From: Paenibacillus sp. MBLB1832
GTDB lineage: Bacteria > Bacillota > Bacilli > Paenibacillales > NBRC-103111
Length of the DNA stretch: 64,000 nucleotides
Assembly: GCF_032271945.1 (NCBI RefSeq)
Contig: NZ_CP130319.1
Location: 3,243,001-3,307,000, forward strand
Direction of reading: 5' to 3'
A program made the position numbers and the translations under genes. The notes below the pieces were generated by a model that was not told where the DNA came from, did not search any database, and saw only the letters and a program-made list of their open reading frames with translations. This document shows positions 47,919-56,246 of the stretch, piece by piece; position 1 is the stretch's first letter; each line of letters starts with the position of its first letter.

Positions 47919-48989
47919 TTAATCGTCTCCTATACTCATCTCATATTCTTTAATCGCATCTCGGTGGATGATGCCTTCCTCTACGAGTTGTTTCAGGCTG
48001 GACACCATGGTCTGCATACCAATTTGGCGGTTCGTTTGTATGACGGATTTGATTTGATAAATTTTTTCTTGGCGAATCAAGTTAGCAACAGCTGGTGTAT
48101 TGATTAAGATTTCCAGCGCCATCGCTCGTCCTCGGCCATCCATTCTTGGCACTAATCGTTGGGATAACACACTGATAAGCACAGAGGCGAGCTGAACGCG
48201 TATTTGTCGTTGCTGCTCGGTTGGAAATACGTCAATAATCCGATCCACCGTTTGCGGGGCATCTGGGGTATGCAGCGTAGCAAGGACAAGATGTCCTGTC
48301 TCCGCAGCTGTAATTGCGGTCTTGATTGTCTCTAAATCCCGCATCTCTCCGACGAGAATCACATCTGGATCTTGCCGCAGCGCTGCTCGCAGTCCATTAG
48401 AGAACGAATGCGTATCGATACCGATTTCACGTTGTGCGACTAGGCAATTTTTGCTTGGATGAATGTACTCAATCGGATCTTCCAACGTAATGATATGCTT
48501 CTTCTGTGTTTCATTAATAAAATCAATAATGGAAGCCAGCGTCGTTGATTTGCCGCTTCCTGTCGGTCCTGTCACAAGCACAAGTCCTTGATGCTTAAAG
48601 GCAAACTCTTGAACAAGATCAGGCAAATGCAAGCTGAACAACGAGGGTACTGTTGTTGATAAAACACGGAACACCATGTTAATGGAACGTTTCTGCTTAA
48701 ATACATTTCCACGATACCGCGATAAACCTGGAAGTTCGAAGGAGAAGTCAACTTCCCCTTTGCTTGATAATGTCTCATACTGTTCGTTCGTTAAGATCTC
48801 TCTTGCCATCCGAAGGGTGTCCTCAGGGTGAAGTACGGCGTCAACCACCTTCATCAACTTGCCGTGCAAGCGCATTAATGGCTCCGTTCCTGCATTGATG
48901 TGCAAATCAGAAGCTTTGGATTCGTACGAAATACGCAGCAAATCCTTTAGTGATAGTGTGTTGGACGAAGTTGGCGCCATCATACTCAT
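47919..48989 (-). CDS. pilT: Type IV pilus retraction ATPase
   Basis: Hexameric ATPase that depolymerises the pilus and powers twitching. Walker A is VTGPTGSGKSTTLAS, Walker B region LVGEMRDLETI, with the His box ATLHTPDAPQTVDRIID. The N-terminal domain has DLHINAGTEPLMRLHGKL. At 356 residues with no PilB-type N-domain or zinc motif, it is PilT. Its presence predicts a retractable pilus. A CAGGAGG site precedes the ATG. Confidence 0.95.
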   Translation of the reverse strand: MSMMAPTSSNTLSLKDLLRISYESKASDLHINAGTEPLMRLHGKLMKVVDAVLHPEDTLRMAREILTNEQYETLSSKGEVDFSFELPGLSRYRGNVFKQKRSINMVFRVLSTTVPSLFSLHLPDLVQEFAFKHQGLVLVTGPTGSGKSTTLASIIDFINETQKKHIITLEDPIEYIHPSKNCLVAQREIGIDTHSFSNGLRAALRQDPDVILVGEMRDLETIKTAITAAETGHLVLATLHTPDAPQTVDRIIDVFPTEQQRQIRVQLASVLISVLSQRLVPRMDGRGRAMALEILINTPAVANLIRQEKIYQIKSVIQTNRQIGMQTMVSSLKQLVEEGIIHRDAIKEYEMSIGDD

Positions 48990-49021
48990 CGTAATTCCTC
49001 CTGTGGATTCTTAAATTCTTA

Positions 49022-49756
49022 CTAGTAAAGCAAATTGGATTTGCCAGTTGGTTTGGTATAGTTCACAGGAACCGGCGATTTGAAAAACTTCTGCAACCCC
49101 GGGGCATAATACGAAACGAGCGAAACGTTCACTGTAATTTCACGTTTTAGCGCATTAAGCTTCACAGGTGCTCCGCCTTTCACAGCGAATGTGATCTTAT
49201 CTACTTGAATCAAACGATTCGTCGTTTGCAGTTCATCTAGAAACCTGTGAATTTGCTGATAGTCGCCTTTAGCCGTCGTGTTCAGTTTCACTGGAATCGC
49301 TAGGGATGGGAGTGCTGCAACCGCCGTTGTGCCATTGGCTTGAGCCGAGGTGCTTGCCGCAGCAGGTGTCGCTGTTGATGCTGTAGTCGCAGGTGTAGTT
49401 GATTCCGCTACCTTGCCAATTTCGAAATTATAATTCGCTAATGACATCTTTGAAATGACCTCGAGCATTCGCACTTCACGAATTAATCCTTCCTGGTCTG
49501 GTACCTCAGGCACGCGGTTGCGTGTCTTCGATAGACTAACTTGCTCTTCTGCGCCAATTGTGTTGCTTCCCGTCGTCCGCTTAGTAATGGCTTCTAATTC
49601 CTGTTTCTTCTGAGTCAGAAGCGATGCTTTCGAAGCCTTTTCACTTTGCACAGGAGCAATGAAGTTGATATACACCATCACCAGCGCTAATGTCAGGATG
49701 ACAGCGACAATGATTTGATTTTTCAAGTTTCCTAGCAAGCTCATTCGTTCCATCAA
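49022..49756 (-). CDS. pilO: PilO-like inner-membrane assembly protein
   Basis: About 244 residues: one N-terminal membrane helix (about 14-34), a short coiled coil with K-K-Q-E-L-E-A-I, then a ferredoxin-like periplasmic-type domain (KGDYQQIHRFLDELQTTNRLIQVDKI), interrupted by an Ala/Thr-rich insert (about 120-150). The frame can start at TTG 49756, overlapping the pilN stop as TTGA, or at ATG 49753. It partners PilN and links PilM to the platform. Confidence 0.85.
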   Translation of the reverse strand: MMERMSLLGNLKNQIIVAVILTLALVMVYINFIAPVQSEKASKASLLTQKKQELEAITKRTTGSNTIGAEEQVSLSKTRNRVPEVPDQEGLIREVRMLEVISKMSLANYNFEIGKVAESTTPATTASTATPAAASTSAQANGTTAVAALPSLAIPVKLNTTAKGDYQQIHRFLDELQTTNRLIQVDKITFAVKGGAPVKLNALKREITVNVSLVSYYAPGLQKFFKSPVPVNYTKPTGKSNLLY

Positions 49757-50370
49757 CCTTTCTTAGTCGCATCGGACTTGTACTGCAGTTCAAATGTTGC
49801 CTGAATGACAGGAAGCGGCGGATCGATTACGACAGGCGCGTTTTTATCTTCTGCAACAGCAGCTATTTTGTTCATACCGCTGCTGGACAGCAAGGTGAAC
49901 GAAGCGGATGCTTTCGTTGCTTGCATAAACGTAATCACATCTTCACTCGTTGCAAAATTGCCTGTAACCTTCAGCTTGTTGCCTTCTCCGAAGGAGAGTG
50001 CGGTAATATTGGACGCGTTAGGCATTAAGGCCGATAGCTTATCCAGCACTTCCGTCGCTTGCGGCTTGCTGGCAAGCAACTGCTTCGGCAGTGCAACGAA
50101 ATCGGCTACGCCTCCCGCTGTAGGCGAGATCGCGAGTTTCGTCTGGCCTTCTTTAATTTGTTGATTGATGCGTTCCAATGCCAAATTCGTTTGTTTAATT
50201 TCTGATTTGGCACTCATATACATCCAACCCATGCCACCCACGATGACAAGGAACGCCCCAATGAACACATATCGCAAGAGTGGACTTGTACCCGTTTGTT
50301 CGTCTTGCCGCATTTGCAGCAAATTAATCTCGATGGACTGTAGCTTCTGCATCGCTGCACTCATCGTCAA
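49753..50370 (-). CDS. pilN: PilN-like inner-membrane assembly protein
   Basis: About 205 residues. It has the conserved cytoplasmic start S-I-E-I-N-L-L-Q (the PilN I-N-L-L motif that binds PilM), a membrane helix (about 31-50), a coiled coil and a small alpha/beta domain. The start is either TTG 50370, directly after the pilM stop, or ATG 50364; an AAAGGGG site fits the former better. pilM, pilN and pilO are contiguous or overlapping, which is typical of their complex. Confidence 0.87.
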   Translation of the reverse strand: MTMSAAMQKLQSIEINLLQMRQDEQTGTSPLLRYVFIGAFLVIVGGMGWMYMSAKSEIKQTNLALERINQQIKEGQTKLAISPTAGGVADFVALPKQLLASKPQATEVLDKLSALMPNASNITALSFGEGNKLKVTGNFATSEDVITFMQATKASASFTLLSSSGMNKIAAVAEDKNAPVVIDPPLPVIQATFELQYKSDATKKG

Positions 50371-51369
50371 CTAAGCCCCTTTCATTGCCAATCCCACGGA
50401 AACCGCATAGGCATGACATGTTGTGTCTTCATCTTTCAGAATAGCCTGCATTGGAAAAGATGTAATTTCACCGGAAAACGCACTTTCCAAGTGCTCAGGC
50501 AAGGCAGTAATCCACTCATGGTCGCCAACCAAGTACACCATTTCGATATGTTTGTGATCCGTGGACACCGTGTATTGGAAATAGTTCAGAACTCGTCCCA
50601 ACTCCATGGATAAATTGCGGCCATACGCTGCCAATTGATCGGTACCCGTATCCAAGAAGAAACTCGTGTTGATTTGAATCGAACGGAAAAATACGGGGAT
50701 TCCGTCCACGAATATGCTGATATCCGCATGATCTGGCTCGACATGCAGCAGCATGAATCGATCCTTCATCGCGGAGCTTGTAAGTTTGCTATGGCGCACC
50801 AGCATGCGATGTAAAGCAAGTGGCGCTAAATCTACAGCAACTGGAACCAAACCCGACTGCTTCACGACGTGAGCATAGCTTTCAACCACTTCGCCAGGTG
50901 TGGCAAAAATTAATACCTCTTCTTGCGCTGAGGCTTTGGAGGATTTCACGATACCTTCCGCTGAAGCGGCAGCTTCATCCTTAGGCGGACCTAAACGAAC
51001 AAAATCAAACACGGGATTTTTGAACGGCAGCTGTTGACCGCCATGCAATTCAACATCGATCATATTGCGAAGAGCTTTATCTTTTAATGATGAAAAGACC
51101 GATTTGCGAAGCACGACATTAGAAAGCGGCACTGTCACGTTCACGTGAGCGCCTTGCAGGCCAATTTGCTTCACTAAGGTGGCGATACGACCGATGACCG
51201 ACTCTTCATCTACGAATTTTCCATGTTTAATACTGCCTCGATCCAGCGCAATGGAATGCCGCTGTGTTAGAATGACTTGCCCATTCATGTTCATAATCTC
51301 AACAAGCTTCGCTTCTGTATCCGAAATTTGCATGCCGTATGTGTACTTGCTCATTTTCTTTGCGAACAT
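50371..51369 (-). CDS. pilM: PilM-like actin-fold assembly protein
   Basis: 332 residues, cytoplasmic, of the FtsA/actin-like fold. Recognised from Y-G-M-Q-I-S-D..., KHGKFVDEESVIGRIATLVKQ-like N-terminal elements, the VTVPLSNVVLRKSV strand and the C-terminal sugar-kinase-like strands (VEPDHADISIFVDG, VYLVGDHEW). It binds the N-terminal peptide of PilN. The GAGGAG site before ATG 51369 is good. It is separated from pilA by a strong hairpin. Confidence 0.88.
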   Translation of the reverse strand: MFAKKMSKYTYGMQISDTEAKLVEIMNMNGQVILTQRHSIALDRGSIKHGKFVDEESVIGRIATLVKQIGLQGAHVNVTVPLSNVVLRKSVFSSLKDKALRNMIDVELHGGQQLPFKNPVFDFVRLGPPKDEAAASAEGIVKSSKASAQEEVLIFATPGEVVESYAHVVKQSGLVPVAVDLAPLALHRMLVRHSKLTSSAMKDRFMLLHVEPDHADISIFVDGIPVFFRSIQINTSFFLDTGTDQLAAYGRNLSMELGRVLNYFQYTVSTDHKHIEMVYLVGDHEWITALPEHLESAFSGEITSFPMQAILKDEDTTCHAYAVSVGLAMKGA

Positions 51370-51404
51370 TGCGGTAACTCCTCTCGGTTTTGCCCTAATA
51401 AAGG

Positions 51405-51428
51405 GTGCGCCGCCCGAAGACGGCGCAC
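51405..51428 (-). terminator. GC-rich hairpin between pilA and pilM
   Basis: A perfect 8-bp stem, GTGCGCCG / CGGCGCAC, with an 8-nt loop, starting about 10 nt after the pilA stop. On the minus strand it is followed by CCCTTTATTAGGG, not a long T-run, so it may be a partial terminator or a barrier that protects pilA mRNA from 3' decay. Confidence 0.6.
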
Positions 51429-51438
51429 GGAACTTCGA

Positions 51439-52062
51439 TTATTCTTGTACGTCTGCTGCTGTAGTACCGAATTTCAATGTGTCAACTTTGTCTTCATCTT
51501 GTGCTGTAATGTGCGAAACGCCATTTGTACCAACTAAAGTAATTGTGTATTTATTGTTGCCAGTTGTAGCATCAGGCGTAACTTTTACAAGGGAAGTTGT
51601 TTCATTGTAAGGATTTGTTTTGTCAGATGGATCTTTCGGGATCGTTTCTAGGAAGCCGCCATCGTGAAGTTCTTTAAGCGTCCAAGTATCTTTTGTCGCA
51701 GAAGGAATGATACCTTCGCCTGTAATCATCGTTCTAGTTGAATCGATAATCATATGTGCATTGGATTTATGCGCGCTAACGCGTGTATTTTTCAAGATGC
51801 CGCCGATGGACGGAATAGCGATTGCAGCGATGATGGCGATGATAACAATAACTGCAAGTAACTCAATCAATGTTAAACCTTTTTGATTTTTGTTCAGTTC
51901 TTTCAAAGAAAACTTCTTAAATGTCGGAAAACGAAAACCCATTTTTTTGTTGTTGTCCAATACTAATTCTTGCATAGCATTCCCACCTCTTCGTTTAGTT
52001 TGGTTATGTAGCCCGTCTTGCAAACTTACCTTATGTTGTGAAGCATTTAAAACCAGTGTCAT
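51439..52062 (-). CDS. pilA: Major type IV prepilin, with unusually long leader
   Basis: The mature part begins after N-Q-K-G with LTLIELLAVIVIIAIIAAIA: Gly -1, Glu +5 and the pilin polymerisation helix. A globular domain of ~115 residues follows, with an N-K-Y-T-I-T-L strand. Two in-frame starts both have strong ribosome binding sites: ATG 52062 (perfect GGAGGTGAT, 9 nt spacing), giving a 62-residue leader, and ATG 51975 (GAGGTGGG, 6 nt), giving a 33-residue leader. I give the longer because of its better site, but the shorter is nearer to known leaders. It is well ahead of the minor prepilin genes. Confidence 0.85.
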   Translation of the reverse strand: MTLVLNASQHKVSLQDGLHNQTKRRGGNAMQELVLDNNKKMGFRFPTFKKFSLKELNKNQKGLTLIELLAVIVIIAIIAAIAIPSIGGILKNTRVSAHKSNAHMIIDSTRTMITGEGIIPSATKDTWTLKELHDGGFLETIPKDPSDKTNPYNETTSLVKVTPDATTGNNKYTITLVGTNGVSHITAQDEDKVDTLKFGTTAADVQE

Positions 52063-52097
52063 GTTGTGACTATCACCTCCCTTCAAGCCTATAGTTG

Positions 52098-53327
52098 TTA
52101 ATTCAAGAAATTATCGTACATTTTGAACATCGGACTCATGATCGCCGCAACAATGACCCCAACGATACCCGAGACGAAGAGCAGCATGAGTGGTTCAATC
52201 ACCGCCTTTAATCGATCTACACTTTGATCAACATCCGCTTCAAAAAAGTCCGCAATCTTCGCCAGCATATTATCGACTTGACCCGTTTCCTCGCCGATGA
52301 TCAGCATTTGTACGACCATTTTGGGAAATATACCGCTTTTCTGGATCGGTTCGGAGAGCATCTTTCCTTGCTGCAAACTGTCTTTCGCATCGCGCAACAC
52401 CTTGGCAATGACGCGATTGCCAACGACTTTCTCAGTAACATCCAGCGCTTGCAGCACAGGTACTGCACTTACGAACAAGGAGGACATCGTACGCGCCATC
52501 CGAGCGACTGCCGCTTTCTTGAGGATGATGCCAAAGACTGGAATACGAAATTTAATCGTATCGACCCAGAACTTCCCTTCTTCGCTGGAGGCGAAACTGC
52601 GATACAGCACAATTAAACCGACCAAGCCAACCAAGAACATCCACCAGTAATGGACAATGGCATCACTGGAGTTCATTACGAATCTAGTAATGAGCGGCAA
52701 CTGCGATCCTTGCTCCATAAACATGGAAGCGAATGTTGGAACGATCTTCATTAATAGGAAAATGACAACCCCGATGGCAATGAAGAGAACGATAATCGGA
52801 TACGTCATTGCGGATTTAACCTTCTGAATCGTTTTGTGCTCCTTTTCGTAATGCTCCGCCATACGATCCAGGACCTCGTCCAAATTCCCTCCCGTTTCCC
52901 CAGAGGCAATCATATTGACGAACATCGCAGGAAATACTTTCGGATGATCGTCCATTCCTTTCGATAAGGGATGCCCGCTGCGGATCTTCTCGGAAATATC
53001 ACCCAATGCGGCTTTCAAATATTTGGCCATCGATTGATCTTCCAGAATCGCTACCGCTTGGTCGATTTGAATACCTGCACGAATCAGCGTTGCAAATTGC
53101 CGGCAGAAGATAACGAAGTCTTCTAGCTTCACGGCGCGGCCAATATGGATTTCTAAATCCATCTTCGTAGCCTTTTTCTCTTGAATGCTGCGAATGGTCA
53201 TTCCCTTTCCTCGCAGCTCCGTGATGGCGAGCTGCTTGTTCTGGGCCTTGAGTATCCCTTTCATTTTCTTGCCGTTTTCGTTCACGGCTTCATACGTAAA
53301 GTTCGCCAACTTCGTGTTCACCCCCAT
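52098..53327 (-). CDS. pilC: Type IV pilus platform protein
   Basis: Polytopic membrane platform on which PilB and PilT act. Two T2SSF domains are seen: F-C-R-Q-F-A-T-L-I-R-A-G near residue 73 and its repeat M-A-R-T-M-S-S-L-F-V-S-A-V-P near 277, each with a GETGG- or GEETGQ-type motif (ASGETGGNLDEVLDRMA, IGEETGQVDNMLAKIA). Four hydrophobic stretches; 409 residues. The site before ATG 53327 is poor, and a GTG two codons on is possible. Confidence 0.94.
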   Translation of the reverse strand: MGVNTKLANFTYEAVNENGKKMKGILKAQNKQLAITELRGKGMTIRSIQEKKATKMDLEIHIGRAVKLEDFVIFCRQFATLIRAGIQIDQAVAILEDQSMAKYLKAALGDISEKIRSGHPLSKGMDDHPKVFPAMFVNMIASGETGGNLDEVLDRMAEHYEKEHKTIQKVKSAMTYPIIVLFIAIGVVIFLLMKIVPTFASMFMEQGSQLPLITRFVMNSSDAIVHYWWMFLVGLVGLIVLYRSFASSEEGKFWVDTIKFRIPVFGIILKKAAVARMARTMSSLFVSAVPVLQALDVTEKVVGNRVIAKVLRDAKDSLQQGKMLSEPIQKSGIFPKMVVQMLIIGEETGQVDNMLAKIADFFEADVDQSVDRLKAVIEPLMLLFVSGIVGVIVAAIMSPMFKMYDNFLN

Positions 53328-53360
53328 TCACGGCTTACGCTGATTCCCCACACTTACCGT

Positions 53361-55091
53361 CTATTCATCTGATACGGCTTTCAAGACTTCTTCAATGGTG
53401 GTATGACCTTGTCTAATCTTGAGCAGACCATCATACAGCATGTTTTTGTAACCATGCTTCGTTAAATGCTGCTCCAACTCGCTTACAGGGCGATTTTGTA
53501 CAATGAGACTGCGCAGCGGTTCATCAACGACGAGCAGCTCGTGTACGGCAATACGTCCGCGATAGCCTGTTTTATTGCAAGTGCCGCAGCCTTTGCCTCG
53601 TGTTACCATAACTGGCTTCTCAGTAGATTTGGATCCTATCAATGGAACGACGACGCCAGTTCCTGTGCCAGCAAGCTGTTGCTCACTGCCACCAAGCAAG
53701 TCATGAGCTTCAAACATCTTCATTTCATCTTCTCTCGCTGGTACCTGAGCCGCGCATTCACGGCATACGCGCCGAACGAGTCGTTGCGCTACGATACAGG
53801 AAAGCGATGAAGCGATGAGATACGAATCAATGCCCATATCCACCAAACGGCTAATGGTGCTAACCGCACTATTCGTATGGATGGTACTTAACACCAAGTG
53901 ACCCGTTAGTGAGGCGCGTACGGCGATTTCCGCGGTTTCCGCGTCCCGAACCTCCCCTACCATGACAATATTAGGATCTTGACGAAGGATAGAGCGCAGT
54001 CCTGAGGCAAAAGTGAGACCGATTTGCGAGTTCACCTGCACCTGCGTTACGCCATTCATCCGATACTCGACAGGATCTTCGACAGTGATGATTTTCACAT
54101 CATCCACATTGAGTTGACCTAATGCCGAGTACAATGTGGACGTTTTCCCGCTTCCAGTAGGTCCCGATATCAGCATGATTCCATTCGGTTTCTGAATCAT
54201 TTTGTCGAATTTCACTAAATTAGCATCACTTAGGCCTAATTCAGCAATTTTCTTGATCCCAGCTGACTGATCCAGAATCCGCAGAACGATACTTTCGCCA
54301 TGGACCGTAGGCAGGGTAGATACCCGGATATCAATGCGACGGTTATCCACTTGCATTTGAATCCGACCATCCTGAGGCAATCGACGTTCCGCGATGTTCA
54401 GCTTGGCGATAATTTTCAACCTTGCCGTCAATACGCCTTGCATATGTTTCGGCAGCGCCTTCTCCGTTCGCAGCACACCATCGATCCGATACTTGACGAT
54501 CAATGATTTCTCTTGAGGATCAACATGAATGTCGGACGCCTTCTGCTGCACGGCGGATTGTATAATTTGATTAACGAGCTTCACAATCGGCGATCCTTGA
54601 TCGTTCGCTTCTTGCTCCTCATCTTTGATCTCGATTTTGTCTAAGTCGACCATCAACTCATCGACGGATTCTTTCAAGCCGTAATTTTTCGTGATAGCTT
54701 GTTCAACCTCTGAGCGAATCGCAATCACAGGTTGTACACTCATATTCGTCGCCATACGAATTTCTTCAATGGCTCCATAGTTTAGCGGATCGACCATTGC
54801 GACTTTGATTTTGCCATTTTTACGCTCGATCGGAATGACACAGTGTTTTCTTGCCAACGTTTCTGGAATTAATTGAACCGTTTGCATATCTAATTGCGTC
54901 TCATACATATTGACGACTGGAAACCCAAGTTGAAACTCCAGCACTTCGACGAGTTGTCTTTCGGTAATTAGCCCTTTGTCGATCAGAATTTCACCAATCT
55001 TCTTTCGGGTGTGCACCTGTTGTTTCAGCCCTTGTTCGAGCTGGTCCTCTGTGATGAGTCCGTTCATGACAAATAGTTCACCTATGCGCAT
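53361..55091 (-). CDS. pilB: Type IV pilus assembly ATPase
   Basis: Extension ATPase. The N-terminal T2SSE_N domain (MRIGELFVMNGLITEDQLEQ and a second repeat) is followed by the ATPase core: D-I-H-V-D-P-Q-E, Walker A SGPTGSGKTSTLY, VGEVRDAETAEIA and LSTIHTNSA. The zinc motif is present as CRECA near residue 440 plus GCGTCNKTGYRGR. At 576 residues it is typical. GGGAGGAC precedes the ATG. It lies 70 nt after the VanW-like gene. Confidence 0.96.
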   Translation of the reverse strand: MRIGELFVMNGLITEDQLEQGLKQQVHTRKKIGEILIDKGLITERQLVEVLEFQLGFPVVNMYETQLDMQTVQLIPETLARKHCVIPIERKNGKIKVAMVDPLNYGAIEEIRMATNMSVQPVIAIRSEVEQAITKNYGLKESVDELMVDLDKIEIKDEEQEANDQGSPIVKLVNQIIQSAVQQKASDIHVDPQEKSLIVKYRIDGVLRTEKALPKHMQGVLTARLKIIAKLNIAERRLPQDGRIQMQVDNRRIDIRVSTLPTVHGESIVLRILDQSAGIKKIAELGLSDANLVKFDKMIQKPNGIMLISGPTGSGKTSTLYSALGQLNVDDVKIITVEDPVEYRMNGVTQVQVNSQIGLTFASGLRSILRQDPNIVMVGEVRDAETAEIAVRASLTGHLVLSTIHTNSAVSTISRLVDMGIDSYLIASSLSCIVAQRLVRRVCRECAAQVPAREDEMKMFEAHDLLGGSEQQLAGTGTGVVVPLIGSKSTEKPVMVTRGKGCGTCNKTGYRGRIAVHELLVVDEPLRSLIVQNRPVSELEQHLTKHGYKNMLYDGLLKIRQGHTTIEEVLKAVSDE

Positions 55092-55161
55092 TGGGGGGTC
55101 CTCCCTTCTGTTGATAGAGTACGTAACGGATCTGTGCAGCTTCCTTGTTCATACACCTGAA

Positions 55162-56163
55162 TTACGGTGATTTAACCTCTTCCCCCGTTGGTGCCTTGGC
55201 GATAATGATCGGATGCGGTGCATAGAAATCTTTATATATCAGCTGGTTCTTACCGTCATTCTTCTCATCATTGAACACTTTGACCAGCAGACCAGGCAGG
55301 CCATCACTTCGTTTCACATCGCCTTGTCCAACTAAAGTAAAGTCCGTCACAATCATGTTTTCAGGTGCGAACACTTCTTTACTCACTGTAATTTTAGGAG
55401 CCTTCCAATCGCCTTTCGGTTTTCCATTAAGCGTAACTACTGGAGTTTCACCGTTATAAATGACTCCTACTGTTACTGGAACACCAAGCGAGTTATAGAA
55501 GGTTAAATCTTTTTTGTCAGGCTGAAAATCAACATCGAAACCGGCAGGTGCATAAGCAGGATTATCTTGATGCGCATATCGCTCACCGATCCCCATACCT
55601 GCACGCAGCGCTGCTTCGTATAACAGACTTGCAACATGTGACAGGTCGTCATTTTTTTTCTCCGGCGCCTTACCCTTGCTGACTTCATTCAACCAAGCTT
55701 GGTAAGAGAACAACTTGCCTGGATCCAGTTTGATCTCACCTGCAAGTTCCAACCACGCTTTCTCATTCGCATTCACAGGAACAATACTCTGTGCTTGCGA
55801 GATCAGTTGAACAGCTCCCGAAGGAGTTGTTGCTGGCGGTGTTGCAGGGGGTGTTGCACTGGGCGGCGTAGAAGCTGCTGGTGTGCTTGCTGGTGTGCTT
55901 GTTGGTGCTGTTGATGACGCTGCTGATGGCGTTGGCTTACTGGAAACCTTGGCAGTTGGATCTGCGCCAGCTGCTAACGCAACACCTTTGGTCGATGCTT
56001 GCGTGTCTGATTTCCAGAACATCAGACTGGATAATTGATGATCGGAGTTCCATTCGATGAAGCCTGCCTTCGTTAATCCGTAAACCGATCCTGAACCGAC
56101 AACGCCTAGTAGAAGAACCCATTTAATAGGCTGCAGGATCAAGGCCTTTCTTCTTTGTCTCAT
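55162..56163 (-). CDS. VanW-like membrane-anchored protein heading the pilus operon
   Basis: 333 residues: a basic N-terminus, one membrane helix (about 13-31), a ~60-residue Pro/Thr/Ser/Ala-rich spacer (about 68-118) and a C-terminal VanW-type domain recognised from LSHVASLLYEAALRAGMGIGERYAH, A-G-F-D-V-D-F, and LTFYNSLGVPVTVGVIY. The usual G-G-G-I-C-Q-V-S-S-T-L-Y stretch is replaced (no Cys), so the domain is divergent. Function of VanW is unsettled; it is often found on wall-associated proteins. Here the spacer would carry the domain into the cell wall. First gene of the pilus operon. Confidence 0.75.
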   Translation of the reverse strand: MRQRRKALILQPIKWVLLLGVVGSGSVYGLTKAGFIEWNSDHQLSSLMFWKSDTQASTKGVALAAGADPTAKVSSKPTPSAASSTAPTSTPASTPAASTPPSATPPATPPATTPSGAVQLISQAQSIVPVNANEKAWLELAGEIKLDPGKLFSYQAWLNEVSKGKAPEKKNDDLSHVASLLYEAALRAGMGIGERYAHQDNPAYAPAGFDVDFQPDKKDLTFYNSLGVPVTVGVIYNGETPVVTLNGKPKGDWKAPKITVSKEVFAPENMIVTDFTLVGQGDVKRSDGLPGLLVKVFNDEKNDGKNQLIYKDFYAPHPIIIAKAPTGEEVKSP

Positions 56164-56246
56164 AGCCTACCGTCCCTCAAAGCTCGACATTTTCCCTCCC
56201 GTTTCGGTGGGATGCCTCAAATATAGACGGTAATGTCGGAAGCGCA
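56164..56246 (-). promoter_or_regulatory. Structured 5' leader of the pilus operon, possible pseudoknot
   Basis: On the minus strand the leader contains, in order: CGACAUU, ACCGUC, hairpin CCC-A-CCG-AAA-CGG-GA-GGG, AAUGUCG, then GACGGU just before the VanW-like start. The first pairs perfectly with the fourth and the second with the fifth, so the two helices cross: a pseudoknot around a hairpin, or two alternative pairings. GACGGU lies in the ribosome-binding region (GAGGGACGGUAGGCUAUG). A TATGAT -10-like box just upstream would start transcription close to the first strand. I cannot match it to a known riboswitch class. Confidence 0.45.

Noticed and set aside
52063-52086. TTG at 52086 as start of the major pilin
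   Set aside because: The perfect ribosome binding site lies inside this extension and serves ATG 52062 instead.
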